Shown: positions 36,148 through 46,259 of the stretch, piece after piece
Position numbering within the stretch: position 1 is the first letter of the stretch
How the letters are laid out: each line of letters begins with the position of its first letter
NCBI RefSeq assembly: GCF_900182565.1
Contig: NZ_FXTI01000004.1
Coordinates: forward strand, 124,001-188,000
Source of the DNA: Melghirimyces algeriensis
GTDB lineage: Bacteria; Bacillota; Bacilli; Thermoactinomycetales; DSM-45169
Length of the DNA: 64,000 nt
Reading direction: 5' to 3'
Translations under genes and position numbers: made by a program
The notes under the pieces: model-generated
Seen by the model: the letters and a program-made list of their open reading frames with translations, nothing else
Databases searched by the model: none
What the model was told of the DNA's origin: nothing

Positions 36148-38214
36148 TTGAGAGAGTTTCTAATGAAACTGAAACCGATCCAAGATAGGGTGAAACAAAA
36201 AATTTTGGGTTGGTGGAACAAACGATGGGTCCGGAAAACAGTCTGGATTCTTGGGTCATTGATCCTCCTTTCTACTCTCACTTTTAATCTCCTCATCTGG
36301 ACTCAAGATATCAGTGCCCTAGAAAAAGCAACTCCCCAACCAACGGTGATTCTGGACAGGAATGGGAAAATTGCCAGTAAAATCTCTGTTTCCAAATCAG
36401 AAGGGGTCGATATAAAAGAGATTCCAGAGCATATGATCCAAGCTGTAGTGGCGATTGAGGATCGTCGTTTTTACAGCCATTCCGGGGTGGATTATAAGGG
36501 GACTTTTCGTGCAGCATATACCAACCTTCGGGCCGGTTCTACGGTGCAAGGTGGTAGCACGATCACCCAACAGCTCGCTAAAAATATTTTTCTTACCCAT
36601 GATCGAACCTATAAACGGAAGCTCAAAGAAGTTCTTTTGGCCAAAAAGATTGAACGGACTTATTCCAAAGATGAAATTATGGAGCTGTATCTGAATACGA
36701 TATATTTTGGTGAAGGTGCTTGGGGATTGAAAAAAGCGGCTCAAACCTACTTTGGAAAAGAACCCAAGGAGCTGACTGTTGGTGAGTCAGCTTTGCTTGC
36801 AGGAATCATTAAAGCTCCTTCCACCTTATCTCCGTTTAAAAATTTTAATCAGGCGATGGTCCGTCGGGATGTGGTTTTGGATCGTATGGAAGCAGAAACG
36901 TTTATTGATGAAAAGAACGTAGCCAAAGCCAAGAAACAGGACATCGTTCTTGAAGGACAGGAATCAGATGACTATAAAGGTCGATATCCTTCCTATGTGG
37001 ATGCAATGATCCTTGAAGCGATTGAGCGGTATGATCTGACAGAGAAAGAGGTTTTAAACGGGGGATTGCGCATTTATACAGAGTTGAATCCCCAAATGCA
37101 AAAAGTGGCTGAAAAGGTGTACAGTCAAAATGAACTGTTTCCTGAAGGCACCCAGGATCATATGGTTCAAAGCGGAAGTGTACTGGTAGACCCAAAAACC
37201 GGAGGCATTCAGGCGTTGGTTGGAGGGCGAGGGGAGCATGTTTTTCGTGGTTTTAACCGGGCCGTACAGCTGAAACGACAGCCTGGCTCCACAATCAAAC
37301 CGATCTCTGTCTATGCTCCTGCTTTGGCTGAAGGGTATGGGATCGATGCCCGACTTGCAGATCGCAGGATGGAATTTGGTGACTATGCACCTGAAAACTA
37401 CGATAAACAGTATCGTGGTGAGGTGACGATGTACGAAGCGGTCGTCGATTCACTCAATATTCCTGCGGTATGGTTGCTGAATCAAATCGGCGTGGAAAAA
37501 GGGATTCACTTTACAAAATCTCTTGGAATTCCTTTGACAAAGGAAGATCAACAGCTTGCACTCGCTCTTGGCGGCTTGAATGAAGGGGTATCCCCCTTGC
37601 ATATGGCTCAAGCTTATGCCGCTTTTGCCAATAACGGAGTGATGGTGGATGCCCATACCATCCGTCGTGTGGAAACAGCGGATGGAAAACTGTTGGGGAA
37701 ATGGTATAAAAAGTCGGTGCGTGTCACCACACCCAAAGTTGCCCAGCAAATCACCTATATGCTACGGGGAGTGGTGCGGGAAGGAACGGGAAAAAATGCC
37801 CGGATTCCTGGACGGTCCACTGCCGGGAAAACGGGTACAACCCAGCTTCCTGGCAGTCAAGGAAAAGGAGCAAAGGATCACTGGTTTGTCGGTTATACTC
37901 CCGATTTAGTGGGAGCGGTATGGATCGGTTATGATCAGACGGATTCTAAACATTATCTGTCCGGTTCCAGTGGGTCGACTGCTGCTTCTGTATTTCGTGA
38001 AATCATGGCTGGAGCACTTCAGGGGAAACCAGTCAAGCATTTTGATCTTTCCGAAGTAAAGTGGAAGAAGCCACCTAAGATTGAAAAAGAAGATGATGAA
38101 GCGCGAAGCAGAAAAAAAGGAAAAGATGAAAGTTTGAGGGAAAAATTGAAAAAAGAGTGGGAGAAAAAGAAGGACGAATGGAAAAAGGAACTGGATCAAT
38201 GGATAAAGTGGTAG
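36148..38214 (+). CDS. Class A penicillin-binding protein (glycosyltransferase-transpeptidase)
   Basis: 688 aa. A basic cytoplasmic tail and one TM anchor (about 30-50) precede a GT51 glycosyltransferase domain (VVAIEDRRFYSHSGVDYKG, GGSTITQQLAKNIFL, KKIERTYSKDEIMELYLNTI) and a transpeptidase domain with SxxK in PGSTIKP (Ser381), SLN near 430 and KTG at 561-563. The tail is Lys/Glu-rich. It polymerises and cross-links peptidoglycan. The start is probably TTG 36148, behind a G-rich SD; ATG 36130 has no RBS. Confidence 0.92.
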   Translation: MREFLMKLKPIQDRVKQKILGWWNKRWVRKTVWILGSLILLSTLTFNLLIWTQDISALEKATPQPTVILDRNGKIASKISVSKSEGVDIKEIPEHMIQAVVAIEDRRFYSHSGVDYKGTFRAAYTNLRAGSTVQGGSTITQQLAKNIFLTHDRTYKRKLKEVLLAKKIERTYSKDEIMELYLNTIYFGEGAWGLKKAAQTYFGKEPKELTVGESALLAGIIKAPSTLSPFKNFNQAMVRRDVVLDRMEAETFIDEKNVAKAKKQDIVLEGQESDDYKGRYPSYVDAMILEAIERYDLTEKEVLNGGLRIYTELNPQMQKVAEKVYSQNELFPEGTQDHMVQSGSVLVDPKTGGIQALVGGRGEHVFRGFNRAVQLKRQPGSTIKPISVYAPALAEGYGIDARLADRRMEFGDYAPENYDKQYRGEVTMYEAVVDSLNIPAVWLLNQIGVEKGIHFTKSLGIPLTKEDQQLALALGGLNEGVSPLHMAQAYAAFANNGVMVDAHTIRRVETADGKLLGKWYKKSVRVTTPKVAQQITYMLRGVVREGTGKNARIPGRSTAGKTGTTQLPGSQGKGAKDHWFVGYTPDLVGAVWIGYDQTDSKHYLSGSSGSTAASVFREIMAGALQGKPVKHFDLSEVKWKKPPKIEKEDDEARSRKKGKDESLREKLKKEWEKKKDEWKKELDQWIKW

Positions 38215-38423
38215 TGTTTCTGATCGATCATAGAGGGGATTTTGCCCCTGCAACAACCATTCGTGAGTTGTGTTCGGTTAGTGGCTTAGTCCGAAGGAGA
38301 CAGAAATGACTTCCCTAGCGATGACCAGAAACGTCCTAAACGTATCAACCAGGATTCTTCTTTCTTTGATGAGTGATCCGGAAATGTGTTTGCGACAGAT
38401 TAAAGCAAAGGAGCGAACAAACG

Positions 38424-38756
38424 TTGTTTGACGATGTGATTGGTGGTTTTGCCCGTTTGGTGGTGAGTGGGTTTGTCATTTGGATGGCTTTGGTACTGCT
38501 CCTTTTTTTTAAGGAACTGTTTACTCCCGGCGATATCAATGTACGGGATTACCTTTTCCGCGCCTGGAAAAGATTTTTACTCTCCTTTGAGGTGACGGCC
38601 TATGGGGGAGTGTTTGTGGCACCATATATGATGAAAAACAGTGAACAAACAGCACAGTATACAGCCATGCTGATCTTCGCGATTCTTTTCTCGGCACTTT
38701 TTCTTTACCTTCGCTTTCAAAGTGGAGGCTTTAAATTGCGTCGCCGTCAGCGCTGA
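38424..38756 (+). CDS. Small membrane protein, unknown function
   Basis: 110 aa with about three hydrophobic segments (LVVSGFVIWMALVLLLFF, FEVTAYGGVFVAPYMM, YTAMLIFAILFSALFLYL) and a basic tail RRRQR. The start is TTG 38424 with AAAGGAG 10 nt upstream. It is closed by a terminator and lies upstream of relA. No family is recognised. Confidence 0.65.
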   Translation: MFDDVIGGFARLVVSGFVIWMALVLLLFFKELFTPGDINVRDYLFRAWKRFLLSFEVTAYGGVFVAPYMMKNSEQTAQYTAMLIFAILFSALFLYLRFQSGGFKLRRRQR

Positions 38757-38760
38757 TGCC

Positions 38761-38784
38761 CCCGGCCTTGTCGCCGGGTTTCTT
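38761..38784 (+). terminator. Intrinsic terminator
   Basis: CCCGGC/GCCGGG stem with a 6-nt loop followed by TTTCTTTG. Confidence 0.75.
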
Positions 38785-38948
38785 TGTTGGCTCATGGTTC
38801 AAACGTCGGTTAGCATTGGAACACTGAAATAAATGGAACTGACCGAGTGAGGAAGACTCCGATACTGGAATCTCTTTCTCTTTACTTTAGGGCGTTCATT
38901 CGAGATAATGTAAGGAAAATTATTTTTTGAGCGACTGGGTGAGTGGTT

Positions 38949-41102
38949 ATGTTAATCGAAGAATTGCTGGAAATTGTGGGTCGATATTTAAAAACGGAAG
39001 AGTTGGAACAGGTGGAAAGGGCTTATCTTTTCGCTGCGGAAGCACATAAAGGGCAGACTCGCAAATCCGGGGAGGAATATATTCTTCATCCGGTGGCAGT
39101 GGCAGGAATCCTAGCAGAGTTGCAGATGGATGTAACCACTTTAACGGCTGCGATTCTTCATGATGTGGTGGAAGATACGGGTGTCACGTTAGAAACATTA
39201 AGAGCGGAGTTTGGGGAAACCGTGGCTCAAATTGTGGATGGTTTAACCAAGCTGAAAAAGCGCATGAAATATACATCCAATGCAGAACATCAAGCGGAAA
39301 ATCACCGAAAGATGTTTGTGGCGATGGCACAGGATATCCGGGTGATTCTGATTAAATTGGCGGATCGGTTACACAATATGCGAACACTTCGCTATCTCCC
39401 GGAAGCAAAAAGGCGCCGGATTGCCCAGGAAACATTGGAGATTTTTTCTCCATTGGCCCATCGACTGGGGATCTCCACCATCAAATGGGAATTGGAGGAT
39501 ATTGCTCTTCGAAACTTAAATCCGAAACAATATTATCGCATTGTGAATCTTATGAAGCAAAAGCGTGCGGAACGGGAGAAAAACCTGGGTGAAGTGATTG
39601 ATACAATCCGCAAACGGTTGAAAAATATGAATTTGGTGGCAGAAATTTCTGGCCGCCCAAAACATATATACAGTATTTATCGCAAAATGGTGAAGCACCA
39701 CAAGCAGTTTAATGAGATTTATGATCTTTTGGCTGTTCGCGTGATTGTGGAATCGATACGGGATTGTTATGCGGTTTTGGGAATTATCCATACGATATGG
39801 AAACCCATGCCGGGTCGGTTCAAGGATTATATTGCTATGCCCAAGTCAAACCTGTATCAGTCTCTGCACACCACAGTGATCGGTCCCAAAGGGGAACCGA
39901 TTGAAGTTCAGATCCGTACAAAAGAAATGCATCGGATTGCGGAATACGGGATTGCTGCTCATTGGGCCTACAAGGAAGGGAAACAAACGGAGGAGAGCTC
40001 CTTTAATGATAAGCTAAAGTATTTCCGTGAGATTTTGGAGCTTCAACAGGAAACACAGGATGCCCAAGAGTTTGTGGAAAATCTGAAAGTGGATTGGTTT
40101 TCTGATGCGGTCTTTGTCTTTACCCCAAAGGGAGATGTATTGGAATTGCCCGCCGGTTCCGTTCCCTTGGATTTTGCTTATCGCATTCATACAGAAGTGG
40201 GCAACCGTTGTATCGGGGCCAAAGTAAACAATAAAATCGTTCCTTTGGATCACAAGCTGAAAACCGGGGACATTGTAGAAATCCTTACGTCCAAACACAG
40301 CTATGGACCCAGCCGGGATTGGCTGAAGTTGGTGAAGTCCTCCCAGGCGCGGAACAAGATCCGGAACTGGTTTAAGAAAGAACGTCGGGAAGAGAGTGTG
40401 GCTAAAGGGCAAGAGATGATTGAGCAGGCACTGAAGAAACAAGATCTTGATCCAGCCACTGTCTTGAACAACGAACGGATCAAGGAAGTGGCCAAGAAAT
40501 TTAACTTTAATGACGAAGGGGATATGTATGCGGCTGTCGGTTATGGAGGGATTACTCCGACTCAAGTTGTCAATCGACTGACGGAAGGACTCCATCCGGA
40601 GGATGAGAGGCCATTAGAACTTCCTGAAGTGAAGGCGATGCCACCCCGTCGGAAACAGGTGGGGCATGGTGTCCGGGTGAGAGGTGTAGACAATCTGCTG
40701 GTACGTTTATCGCGCTGTTGCAATCCGGTTCCTGGCGATGAGATCAAAGGGTTTGTCACTCAAGGGCGAGGAATATCCGTACACCGCTCAGATTGCCCCA
40801 ATTTTAAAGGTGTGAAAGAAAACCGGATGATTCCAGTGGAATGGGAAGGTGCTCCCGATCCATTTTATAATGTGGATATTGAAGTATCGGGACTGGATCG
40901 AAACGGACTGTTAAATGAAGTGTTGCAAGCTGTTTCAGAAAGCAGAGTGCAACTTTCCGCAGTGAGTGGCAAAGTGGGGAAACGGGGGATGGCCCAAATC
41001 AATATGTCCATTTCTGTTCGCAATATCAACCATTTGCAGTCTGTGGTGGAAAAAATCAAGAGCGTACGCGATATTTACAGTGTTCGCCGAATCATGCAGT
41101 AA
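38949..41102 (+). CDS. relA: Bifunctional (p)ppGpp synthase/hydrolase
   Basis: 717 aa, the full Rel length. Domain order: HD hydrolase (about 25-190, with LHDVVEDTGV), synthetase (about 225-360, with GRFKDYIAMPKSNLYQSLHTT), TGS (about 385-450), a helical/Zn-finger region with RLSRCCNPVPGDEI, and a C-terminal ACT domain. It makes and degrades (p)ppGpp in the stringent response, sensing uncharged tRNA on ribosomes. ATG 38949 is preferred to GTG 38943 by RBS spacing. dtd follows 23 nt later, as in B. subtilis. Confidence 0.96.
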   Translation: MLIEELLEIVGRYLKTEELEQVERAYLFAAEAHKGQTRKSGEEYILHPVAVAGILAELQMDVTTLTAAILHDVVEDTGVTLETLRAEFGETVAQIVDGLTKLKKRMKYTSNAEHQAENHRKMFVAMAQDIRVILIKLADRLHNMRTLRYLPEAKRRRIAQETLEIFSPLAHRLGISTIKWELEDIALRNLNPKQYYRIVNLMKQKRAEREKNLGEVIDTIRKRLKNMNLVAEISGRPKHIYSIYRKMVKHHKQFNEIYDLLAVRVIVESIRDCYAVLGIIHTIWKPMPGRFKDYIAMPKSNLYQSLHTTVIGPKGEPIEVQIRTKEMHRIAEYGIAAHWAYKEGKQTEESSFNDKLKYFREILELQQETQDAQEFVENLKVDWFSDAVFVFTPKGDVLELPAGSVPLDFAYRIHTEVGNRCIGAKVNNKIVPLDHKLKTGDIVEILTSKHSYGPSRDWLKLVKSSQARNKIRNWFKKERREESVAKGQEMIEQALKKQDLDPATVLNNERIKEVAKKFNFNDEGDMYAAVGYGGITPTQVVNRLTEGLHPEDERPLELPEVKAMPPRRKQVGHGVRVRGVDNLLVRLSRCCNPVPGDEIKGFVTQGRGISVHRSDCPNFKGVKENRMIPVEWEGAPDPFYNVDIEVSGLDRNGLLNEVLQAVSESRVQLSAVSGKVGKRGMAQINMSISVRNINHLQSVVEKIKSVRDIYSVRRIMQ

Positions 41103-41125
41103 GGATTTATAAAAGGGGGAGGAAT

Positions 41126-41584
41126 ATGCGGGTTGTGGTACAACGGGCGAAAGAAGCCCAAGTAATCGTGGAAGGGAAAACCACTGGGAGGATTGACCAT
41201 GGATTGGTCTGTCTGGTCGGATTTACGGATGGAGATGGAGAAGAAGAGATTCGTTATCTGGTTGAAAAGTTGATCCATCTGCGAATCTTTAATGATGAAC
41301 AAGGAAAGATGAACCGTTCACTTTTGGATGTGGGTGGAGAAATCTTGTCCGTGTCCCAATTTACCTTGTACGGAGATTGTCGAAAAGGACGGAGGCCCAA
41401 CTTTTTGGCTGCCGCCCCGCCGGATGTGGCGGAGAATTTGTATCATCAGTTTAACCGCGAGCTGGAATCCCGTGGAGTAACAGTGGGTACGGGTGTTTTT
41501 GGGGCCATGATGCAAGTGCAATTAACAAATGATGGCCCGGTAACCTTAATTCTTGACAGTCGGGATCTTGTCAAAAAAAGATGA
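41126..41584 (+). CDS. dtd: D-aminoacyl-tRNA deacylase
   Basis: 152 aa, normal for the family. The active-site motif SQFTLYGDCRKGRRP and the cross-subunit Gly-cisPro-like motif (NDGPVTLILDS) are present. It hydrolyses D-amino acids from mischarged tRNA, a translation quality-control step. RBS GGGGGAGG. It is co-transcribed with relA. Confidence 0.95.
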   Translation: MRVVVQRAKEAQVIVEGKTTGRIDHGLVCLVGFTDGDGEEEIRYLVEKLIHLRIFNDEQGKMNRSLLDVGGEILSVSQFTLYGDCRKGRRPNFLAAAPPDVAENLYHQFNRELESRGVTVGTGVFGAMMQVQLTNDGPVTLILDSRDLVKKR

Positions 41585-41626
41585 ATGTTTCTGGAAAATG
41601 GAAGCGATCTCGCGTACTTTTCAAAT

Positions 41627-41666
41627 AAACCCCGAAATTTCCTTATTGGAAGTAAGGGGTTTTTAT
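41627..41666 (+). terminator. Intrinsic terminator of relA-dtd
   Basis: AAACCCC (41627-41633) pairs with GGGGTTT (41656-41662), with inner pairing TTTCC/GGAA, followed by TTTATC. Confidence 0.7.
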
Positions 41667-41727
41667 CTTCGGCTATGCTATAATAACCAGAAGTGAAAAA
41701 GCAGAGGACAAGGAGGACTTTGTACTT

Positions 41728-43740
41728 ATGTCCAACACCAGCCAGTCTGTTGAACAATTAGCCGTGAATACGATTCGTATGCTGTCCATTGATGGTGTGG
41801 AAAAGGCACAATCCGGTCATCCGGGAATGCCTATGGGAGCCGCACCCATGGCTTACACACTCTGGTCCCGTTTTATGAAGCACAATCCAAAAAACCCGGA
41901 ATGGTTCAATCGGGATCGTTTTGTTTTGTCTGCGGGTCATGGGTCGATGCTTTTGTATAGCTTACTGCATCTTTTTGGATATGATCTTACCATGGAGGAT
42001 TTGAAAAACTTCCGACAATGGGGCAGTCAAACACCAGGACATCCGGAGTTTGGCCATACACCCGGCGTTGAATCGACCACGGGTCCACTGGGTCAGGGAA
42101 TCTCCAATGCAGTTGGAATGGCGATGGCAGAAGCCCACCTGGCTGCGGTTTTTAATCGGGAAGGTTATCCGGTTATTGATCATTTTACTTATTCCATCTG
42201 TGGTGACGGAGACCTCATGGAAGGGGTGGCATCTGAAGCAGCCTCATTGGCAGGACATCTTCAATTGGGTAAATTGGTGGTTTTGTATGATTCTAATGAT
42301 ATCTCTCTGGATGGCCAAACCGCCCGCTCCTTTACGGAAGATGTTCAAAAGCGTTTTGAAGCGTATGGTTGGCAGGTAATTCGTGTGGAAGAGGAAAACA
42401 ATCTGGATGCGATTGCTGACGCTATCGAAAAGGCTCAAAAAGAAACCCTTCGGCCAACATTGATTGAAGTGAAGACCACGATCGGTTATGGAAGCCCCAA
42501 TCTTGCTGGCACTCATGAAGTCCATGGTAAAGCGATTGGTTCGGATGAGGCGGCCAAAGTCCGTAAAGCTCTGGATTGGAAATGGGAGGAGCCTTTCTAC
42601 GTTCCTGACAATGTAAGAGAGCACTTCGCCCAGTTGAAAGAAAAAGGAATACAGGTGGAAAAGGAGTGGAGCACTCTTTTTGAAAGCTATAAACAAGCAC
42701 ATCCCGATCTTGGAAAACGACTGGAATCCGCAATAAAGGGTGAACTGCCCGATGATTGGGACCAGGCGTTGCCGACATATGAAGAAGGGAAGGAGGTTGC
42801 TACCCGAACGGCATCCGGCGATGCATTGAATGCGTTGGCGAAAAGAGTGCCCAACTTGTTTGGAGGATCTGCCGACCTTGCTTCTTCCAATAAGACCATG
42901 TTAAAAGGTGTAGGTGATTTCCATCCCGAAGACTACTCCGGTCGAAATATCTGGTTTGGAGTGCGGGAGCATGCGATGGGCGCTGCGCTGAATGGGATGG
43001 CTTATCATGGAGGTCTTCGTCCCTATGGGGGAACCTTCCTTGTCTTCTCCGACTATCTCAGAGGAGCGATTCGTTTATCCGCGTTATCCGGACTTCCGGT
43101 TCTGTATATACTGACTCACGACAGCATTGCTGTCGGTGAAGATGGTCCCACCCATGAACCGGTGGAGCATATTCCTTCCTTGCGGTTGATTCCCAACCTG
43201 AAAGTGTTCCGTCCCGGCGATGCCAATGAAACCATCGCTGCTTACCGCTATGCGATGTTAAACCAAGATGGTCCAGTGGCGATGGCTCTTAGCCGGCAAA
43301 ATCTCCCTGTCTTGAAAGGCACGGCAGAAAAGGAGCATGAAGTGTTGAAAGGGGGCTATATCCTCGCGGATGATGGAAAGGGTCACCCTGATGTCATTCT
43401 GATTGCAACAGGCTCAGAAGTTAGCCTGGCCTTGGAAGCCAAGGAGGAACTGAATAAGCGGGGGACGACCGTTCGGGTGGTCAGTATGCCTTGCCGGGAA
43501 CTGTTTGATGAACAGCCAGAAGCCTATCGTGAGGCAGTTCTTCCTCCTGCGGTTAAGGCGCGGGTGGCTGTAGAAGCCGCTCATCCTTCCGGTTGGGAGA
43601 AATATGTGGGTGATGAAGGAAAAGTCATCGGTATTGATACCTTCGGTGCTTCGGCTCCAGGTGGTTTGTTGATGAAGAAATACGGATTTACCGTGAAACA
43701 TGTTGTTGAACAGGTGAATAAAACGTTAGACAACGTATGA
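41728..43740 (+). CDS. tkt: Transketolase
   Basis: 670 aa, full length. TPP-binding motif GDGDLMEGVASEAASLAGHL, the N-terminal GHPGMPMGAAPMAYTLW and the C-terminal HDSIAVGEDGPTHEPVEH pattern are all present. It transfers two-carbon units between sugar phosphates in the non-oxidative pentose phosphate pathway. A TATAAT-like -10 lies near 41681, and AAGGAGG sits before the ATG. A strong terminator follows. Confidence 0.97.
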   Translation: MSNTSQSVEQLAVNTIRMLSIDGVEKAQSGHPGMPMGAAPMAYTLWSRFMKHNPKNPEWFNRDRFVLSAGHGSMLLYSLLHLFGYDLTMEDLKNFRQWGSQTPGHPEFGHTPGVESTTGPLGQGISNAVGMAMAEAHLAAVFNREGYPVIDHFTYSICGDGDLMEGVASEAASLAGHLQLGKLVVLYDSNDISLDGQTARSFTEDVQKRFEAYGWQVIRVEEENNLDAIADAIEKAQKETLRPTLIEVKTTIGYGSPNLAGTHEVHGKAIGSDEAAKVRKALDWKWEEPFYVPDNVREHFAQLKEKGIQVEKEWSTLFESYKQAHPDLGKRLESAIKGELPDDWDQALPTYEEGKEVATRTASGDALNALAKRVPNLFGGSADLASSNKTMLKGVGDFHPEDYSGRNIWFGVREHAMGAALNGMAYHGGLRPYGGTFLVFSDYLRGAIRLSALSGLPVLYILTHDSIAVGEDGPTHEPVEHIPSLRLIPNLKVFRPGDANETIAAYRYAMLNQDGPVAMALSRQNLPVLKGTAEKEHEVLKGGYILADDGKGHPDVILIATGSEVSLALEAKEELNKRGTTVRVVSMPCRELFDEQPEAYREAVLPPAVKARVAVEAAHPSGWEKYVGDEGKVIGIDTFGASAPGGLLMKKYGFTVKHVVEQVNKTLDNV

Positions 43741-43750
43741 TCTTTCTTGA

Positions 43751-43792
43751 ACAATCCCCGGCAGGACGGACATCCTGTCGGGGATTGTTTTT
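43751..43792 (+). terminator. Intrinsic terminator of transketolase gene
   Basis: A stem of about 16 bp with one internal mismatch (43751-43766 with 43773-43788), followed by a T-rich tract. Confidence 0.9.
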
Positions 43793-43803
43793 GTTGGAAA
43801 TCA

Positions 43804-43836
43804 TAAAAAAACGGCACGGGAATGAGCCCGTACCGT
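43804..43836 (-). terminator. Intrinsic terminator of the YjiH-family gene
   Basis: A 10-bp stem with one mismatch (ACGGCACGGG with CCCGTACCGT). AAAAAA precedes it on the plus strand, giving a T-run on the minus strand. Confidence 0.85.
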
Positions 43837-43849
43837 CCGTTTATATGAT

Positions 43850-45202
43850 TCAAAAAATCATGTGTGCCATCAGGGCAATCACTGGCAAAGTAATCAGTGT
43901 TCGGAGCAAGAAAATTAGAATCAAATCGAAGAAATTGACAGGAATCTTGGAGCCGAGCAAAAGTCCGCCTACTTCGGACATATAAATCAGCTGTGTAACG
44001 GATAGACTGGCGATAATGAATCGGGTCATTTCGCTTTCAATGATTCCGCTTCCGATGACAGAAGGAAGGAACATGTCTGCAAACCCGATGACAATCGTCT
44101 GAGCGGCTGCTCCGGCTTCAGGGACCTGCAAAAGTGTAAGGAGTGGGACAAAAGGTTCACCAAGCCATTTGAAAACGGGAGTGTGCTCCGCGATAATCAG
44201 GGCGACGGTTCCCATGGCCATGACGACAGGGATAACCCCCATCCACATGTCCAACACATTTTGTATTCCGCCTTTTACCATATCTGCAAACCGTTGTTTC
44301 TGCGCGCGGTCAACGGCTTGGCGACTTCCCCAACTTAGTGCGGTATAGCCTTCTGGAATGGTTTCATCCATTTTAATTAACGGCTCTTTATAGTATGATT
44401 TCGATTTTCTGGACAATGGGAAAATGCGTGGCATGATGATCGCAGCTACAAATCCTGCAACGACAATGGTTAGATAGTAAGGGAGAAATAGGTGTTCCAA
44501 TTCCATTTGAGATAGGACCACAATGGAAAAGGTGATGGAGACAACGGAAAATGTGGTTCCGATTACTGCGGCTTCCCGCTTACTGTAGAATCCTTCTTCA
44601 TACTGTTTGTTGGTTAACAGCACACCAACAGTTCCGTCCCCCAACCAAGAAGCAATACAGTCAATCGCAGAACGGCCAGGCAATGTGAAGAGGGGGCGCA
44701 TCACCCGGAATAAAAGCATTCCACAGAACTCTAGGAGGCCAAAATTCATCAAAAGTGGAAGGAAGAATCCGGCGAACAAAAAGACAGAAAATAATACAGG
44801 AATCAGATCAAAGAGGAGTAAACCACCGGTGGCTTCCGACCAAATTTCTTCCGGACCAATCTTGTAAAGTGTCAGGACAGCAAACCCTAATCCCAAGATC
44901 CGAACAACCAGCCAAAATGGGCTGACATCAAACAGAGTCTTAAAGAAGGATTTGTCCATGATCCATGAAGGTTTTAATGTTTTGGCAAGAAGGGAACCCA
45001 TCACGGTCAACAGAATGATGAATGTCATCAGATGGGGTAAAGTATCTCCAAGAGCTTCTTGCAACCACCCGGCCATCACCGCCACTGGAATGGTGACACC
45101 ATCTTTGGATGGAATGGGAGTCATAAACAGAAGGATACCGATCAACGAAGGGATAAGAAACTTCAGATAATCAGACCAGGAATAAGATAATTGATTTTTC
45201 AA
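43850..45202 (-). CDS. YjiH family (nucleoside-recognition GATE domain) membrane protein
   Basis: 450 aa, about 10 TM segments. The pattern RSAIDCIASWLGDGTVGVLLTN, with KREAAVIGTTFSVVSI and a late VIGFADMFLPSVIGSG, is typical of YjiH/GATE-domain proteins. The transported or sensed ligand is unknown. The start is TTG 45202, because AGAGGTG lies 6 nt upstream. It stands alone, with its own terminator. Confidence 0.85.
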   Translation of the reverse strand: MKNQLSYSWSDYLKFLIPSLIGILLFMTPIPSKDGVTIPVAVMAGWLQEALGDTLPHLMTFIILLTVMGSLLAKTLKPSWIMDKSFFKTLFDVSPFWLVVRILGLGFAVLTLYKIGPEEIWSEATGGLLLFDLIPVLFSVFLFAGFFLPLLMNFGLLEFCGMLLFRVMRPLFTLPGRSAIDCIASWLGDGTVGVLLTNKQYEEGFYSKREAAVIGTTFSVVSITFSIVVLSQMELEHLFLPYYLTIVVAGFVAAIIMPRIFPLSRKSKSYYKEPLIKMDETIPEGYTALSWGSRQAVDRAQKQRFADMVKGGIQNVLDMWMGVIPVVMAMGTVALIIAEHTPVFKWLGEPFVPLLTLLQVPEAGAAAQTIVIGFADMFLPSVIGSGIIESEMTRFIIASLSVTQLIYMSEVGGLLLGSKIPVNFFDLILIFLLRTLITLPVIALMAHMIF

Positions 45203-45432
45203 CTTTGTCACCTCTAGCTGTATTGAAATAGTTCAAAAAAAACAACAAAGAAAGATGAAAGCGTATTCACTGCTTTATATTGTATTATTGAATGAGGAAT
45301 TAAATCAATGGAATTATTATCCTTGATCAAAAGGGGTTAGCTTATAGATGGTTAGACCATGTATATATAAAACAATTTATTTATAAAAATACTACATCTC
45401 AGCACAAATGAAAACTGTTAATATGCAACAAT

Positions 45433-45645
45433 CTACAAAAACATAAGAAGAACCCCGATGATAAGCAGCAATCCTCCAGTGTCCCGAAGAATATTGGAAG
45501 GTTGATGGTTCTCTGTCTGAACGGGGGAGTATCGAGGATATAAATAATCATCATCTCTTGCCTTCTGTGGTTGTGATTCAGGAATGGAAAGCCCAATCAG
45601 GGTTAATCCAAAGATGATAAGGGTTAATCCGGCGATGGCAGTCAT
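45433..45645 (-). CDS. Small two-TM membrane protein
   Basis: 70 aa: TM1 (AIAGLTLIIFGLTLIGLSI), a hydrophilic loop with DDDYLYPRYSP, and TM2 (GGLLLIIGVLLMFL). Start ATG 45645 behind GGGAGGAG. Function unknown. Confidence 0.65.
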   Translation of the reverse strand: MTAIAGLTLIIFGLTLIGLSIPESQPQKARDDDYLYPRYSPVQTENHQPSNILRDTGGLLLIIGVLLMFL

Positions 45646-45793
45646 GTTTATCTCCTCCCTTGTCATCGCAAAATGAGATGGTATTTACCATATTATGTCA
45701 TTCAGGGATGTCCTGTGCCAATTTTTTTTGTCAGCATGTATAGGACCTGGGTGGAAATAATGAAGAGAGGTAAAAGGGGGGAGAATCTGTTTT

Positions 45794-45976
45794 ATGAGGC
45801 GAACTGAGAAGGAACAAACCCTTCATGCTCAAATGATTGTGTATGGGGCAGCCGATCCACTGGATCATGGAAATCCGATCCATGAATGGATGTCTGAATC
45901 ACTTACCCAGGGACGATTTGCATATCAACACGCCCATTCATGCATCATAACCGACAAATGGGTGCGTTACGATTGA
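45794..45976 (+). CDS. 60-aa small protein, unknown function
   Basis: A hydrophilic protein with several His residues (DHGNPIHEW, YQHAHSC). GGGGGAG lies about 10 nt before the ATG. No family is recognised. It is followed by a second small gene in the same direction. Confidence 0.5.
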   Translation: MRRTEKEQTLHAQMIVYGAADPLDHGNPIHEWMSESLTQGRFAYQHAHSCIITDKWVRYD

Positions 45977-46079
45977 ACCTGGATCGCTCCTCAAATATGG
46001 CTTGCATAAACAACCAGCCTTCCATCTGATGTAGGGGGTGTTTTCGATCAGGGAGAAAAGAAATCCAAGAGGTCAAAAA

Positions 46080-46217
46080 ATGGATGCAGAAGAAATGCGT
46101 TCATATCCCGCAGAAGATTTTCGAGAACGAACGGCTGAACAGCTTCGGGATGAACATTTGGGAGAAAATGCAGATGAGAGTCCTATCGACCGGGCACCTG
46201 ATTGTGGGGGAACATAA
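46080..46217 (+). CDS. 45-aa acidic small protein
   Basis: A short frame with AAGAGGT 6 nt before the ATG. The product is very acidic (AEDFRERTAEQLRDEHLGEN) and ends DCGGT. Its direction, spacing and the terminator-like hairpin that follows support a small transcription unit with the upstream 60-aa gene. Function unknown. Confidence 0.5.
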   Translation: MDAEEMRSYPAEDFRERTAEQLRDEHLGENADESPIDRAPDCGGT

Positions 46218-46238
46218 GCGATGTGTAAACGTGAAATA

Positions 46239-46259
46239 ACCCGGTTGGATCAACCGGGT
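46239..46259 (+). terminator. Terminator-like hairpin, left copy
   Basis: ACCCGGTT/AACCGGGT stem with a 5-nt loop. It abuts repeat element B exactly and is nearly identical to the hairpin at 46469-46490 on the other side. No T-run follows, since the repeat starts there. Confidence 0.6.
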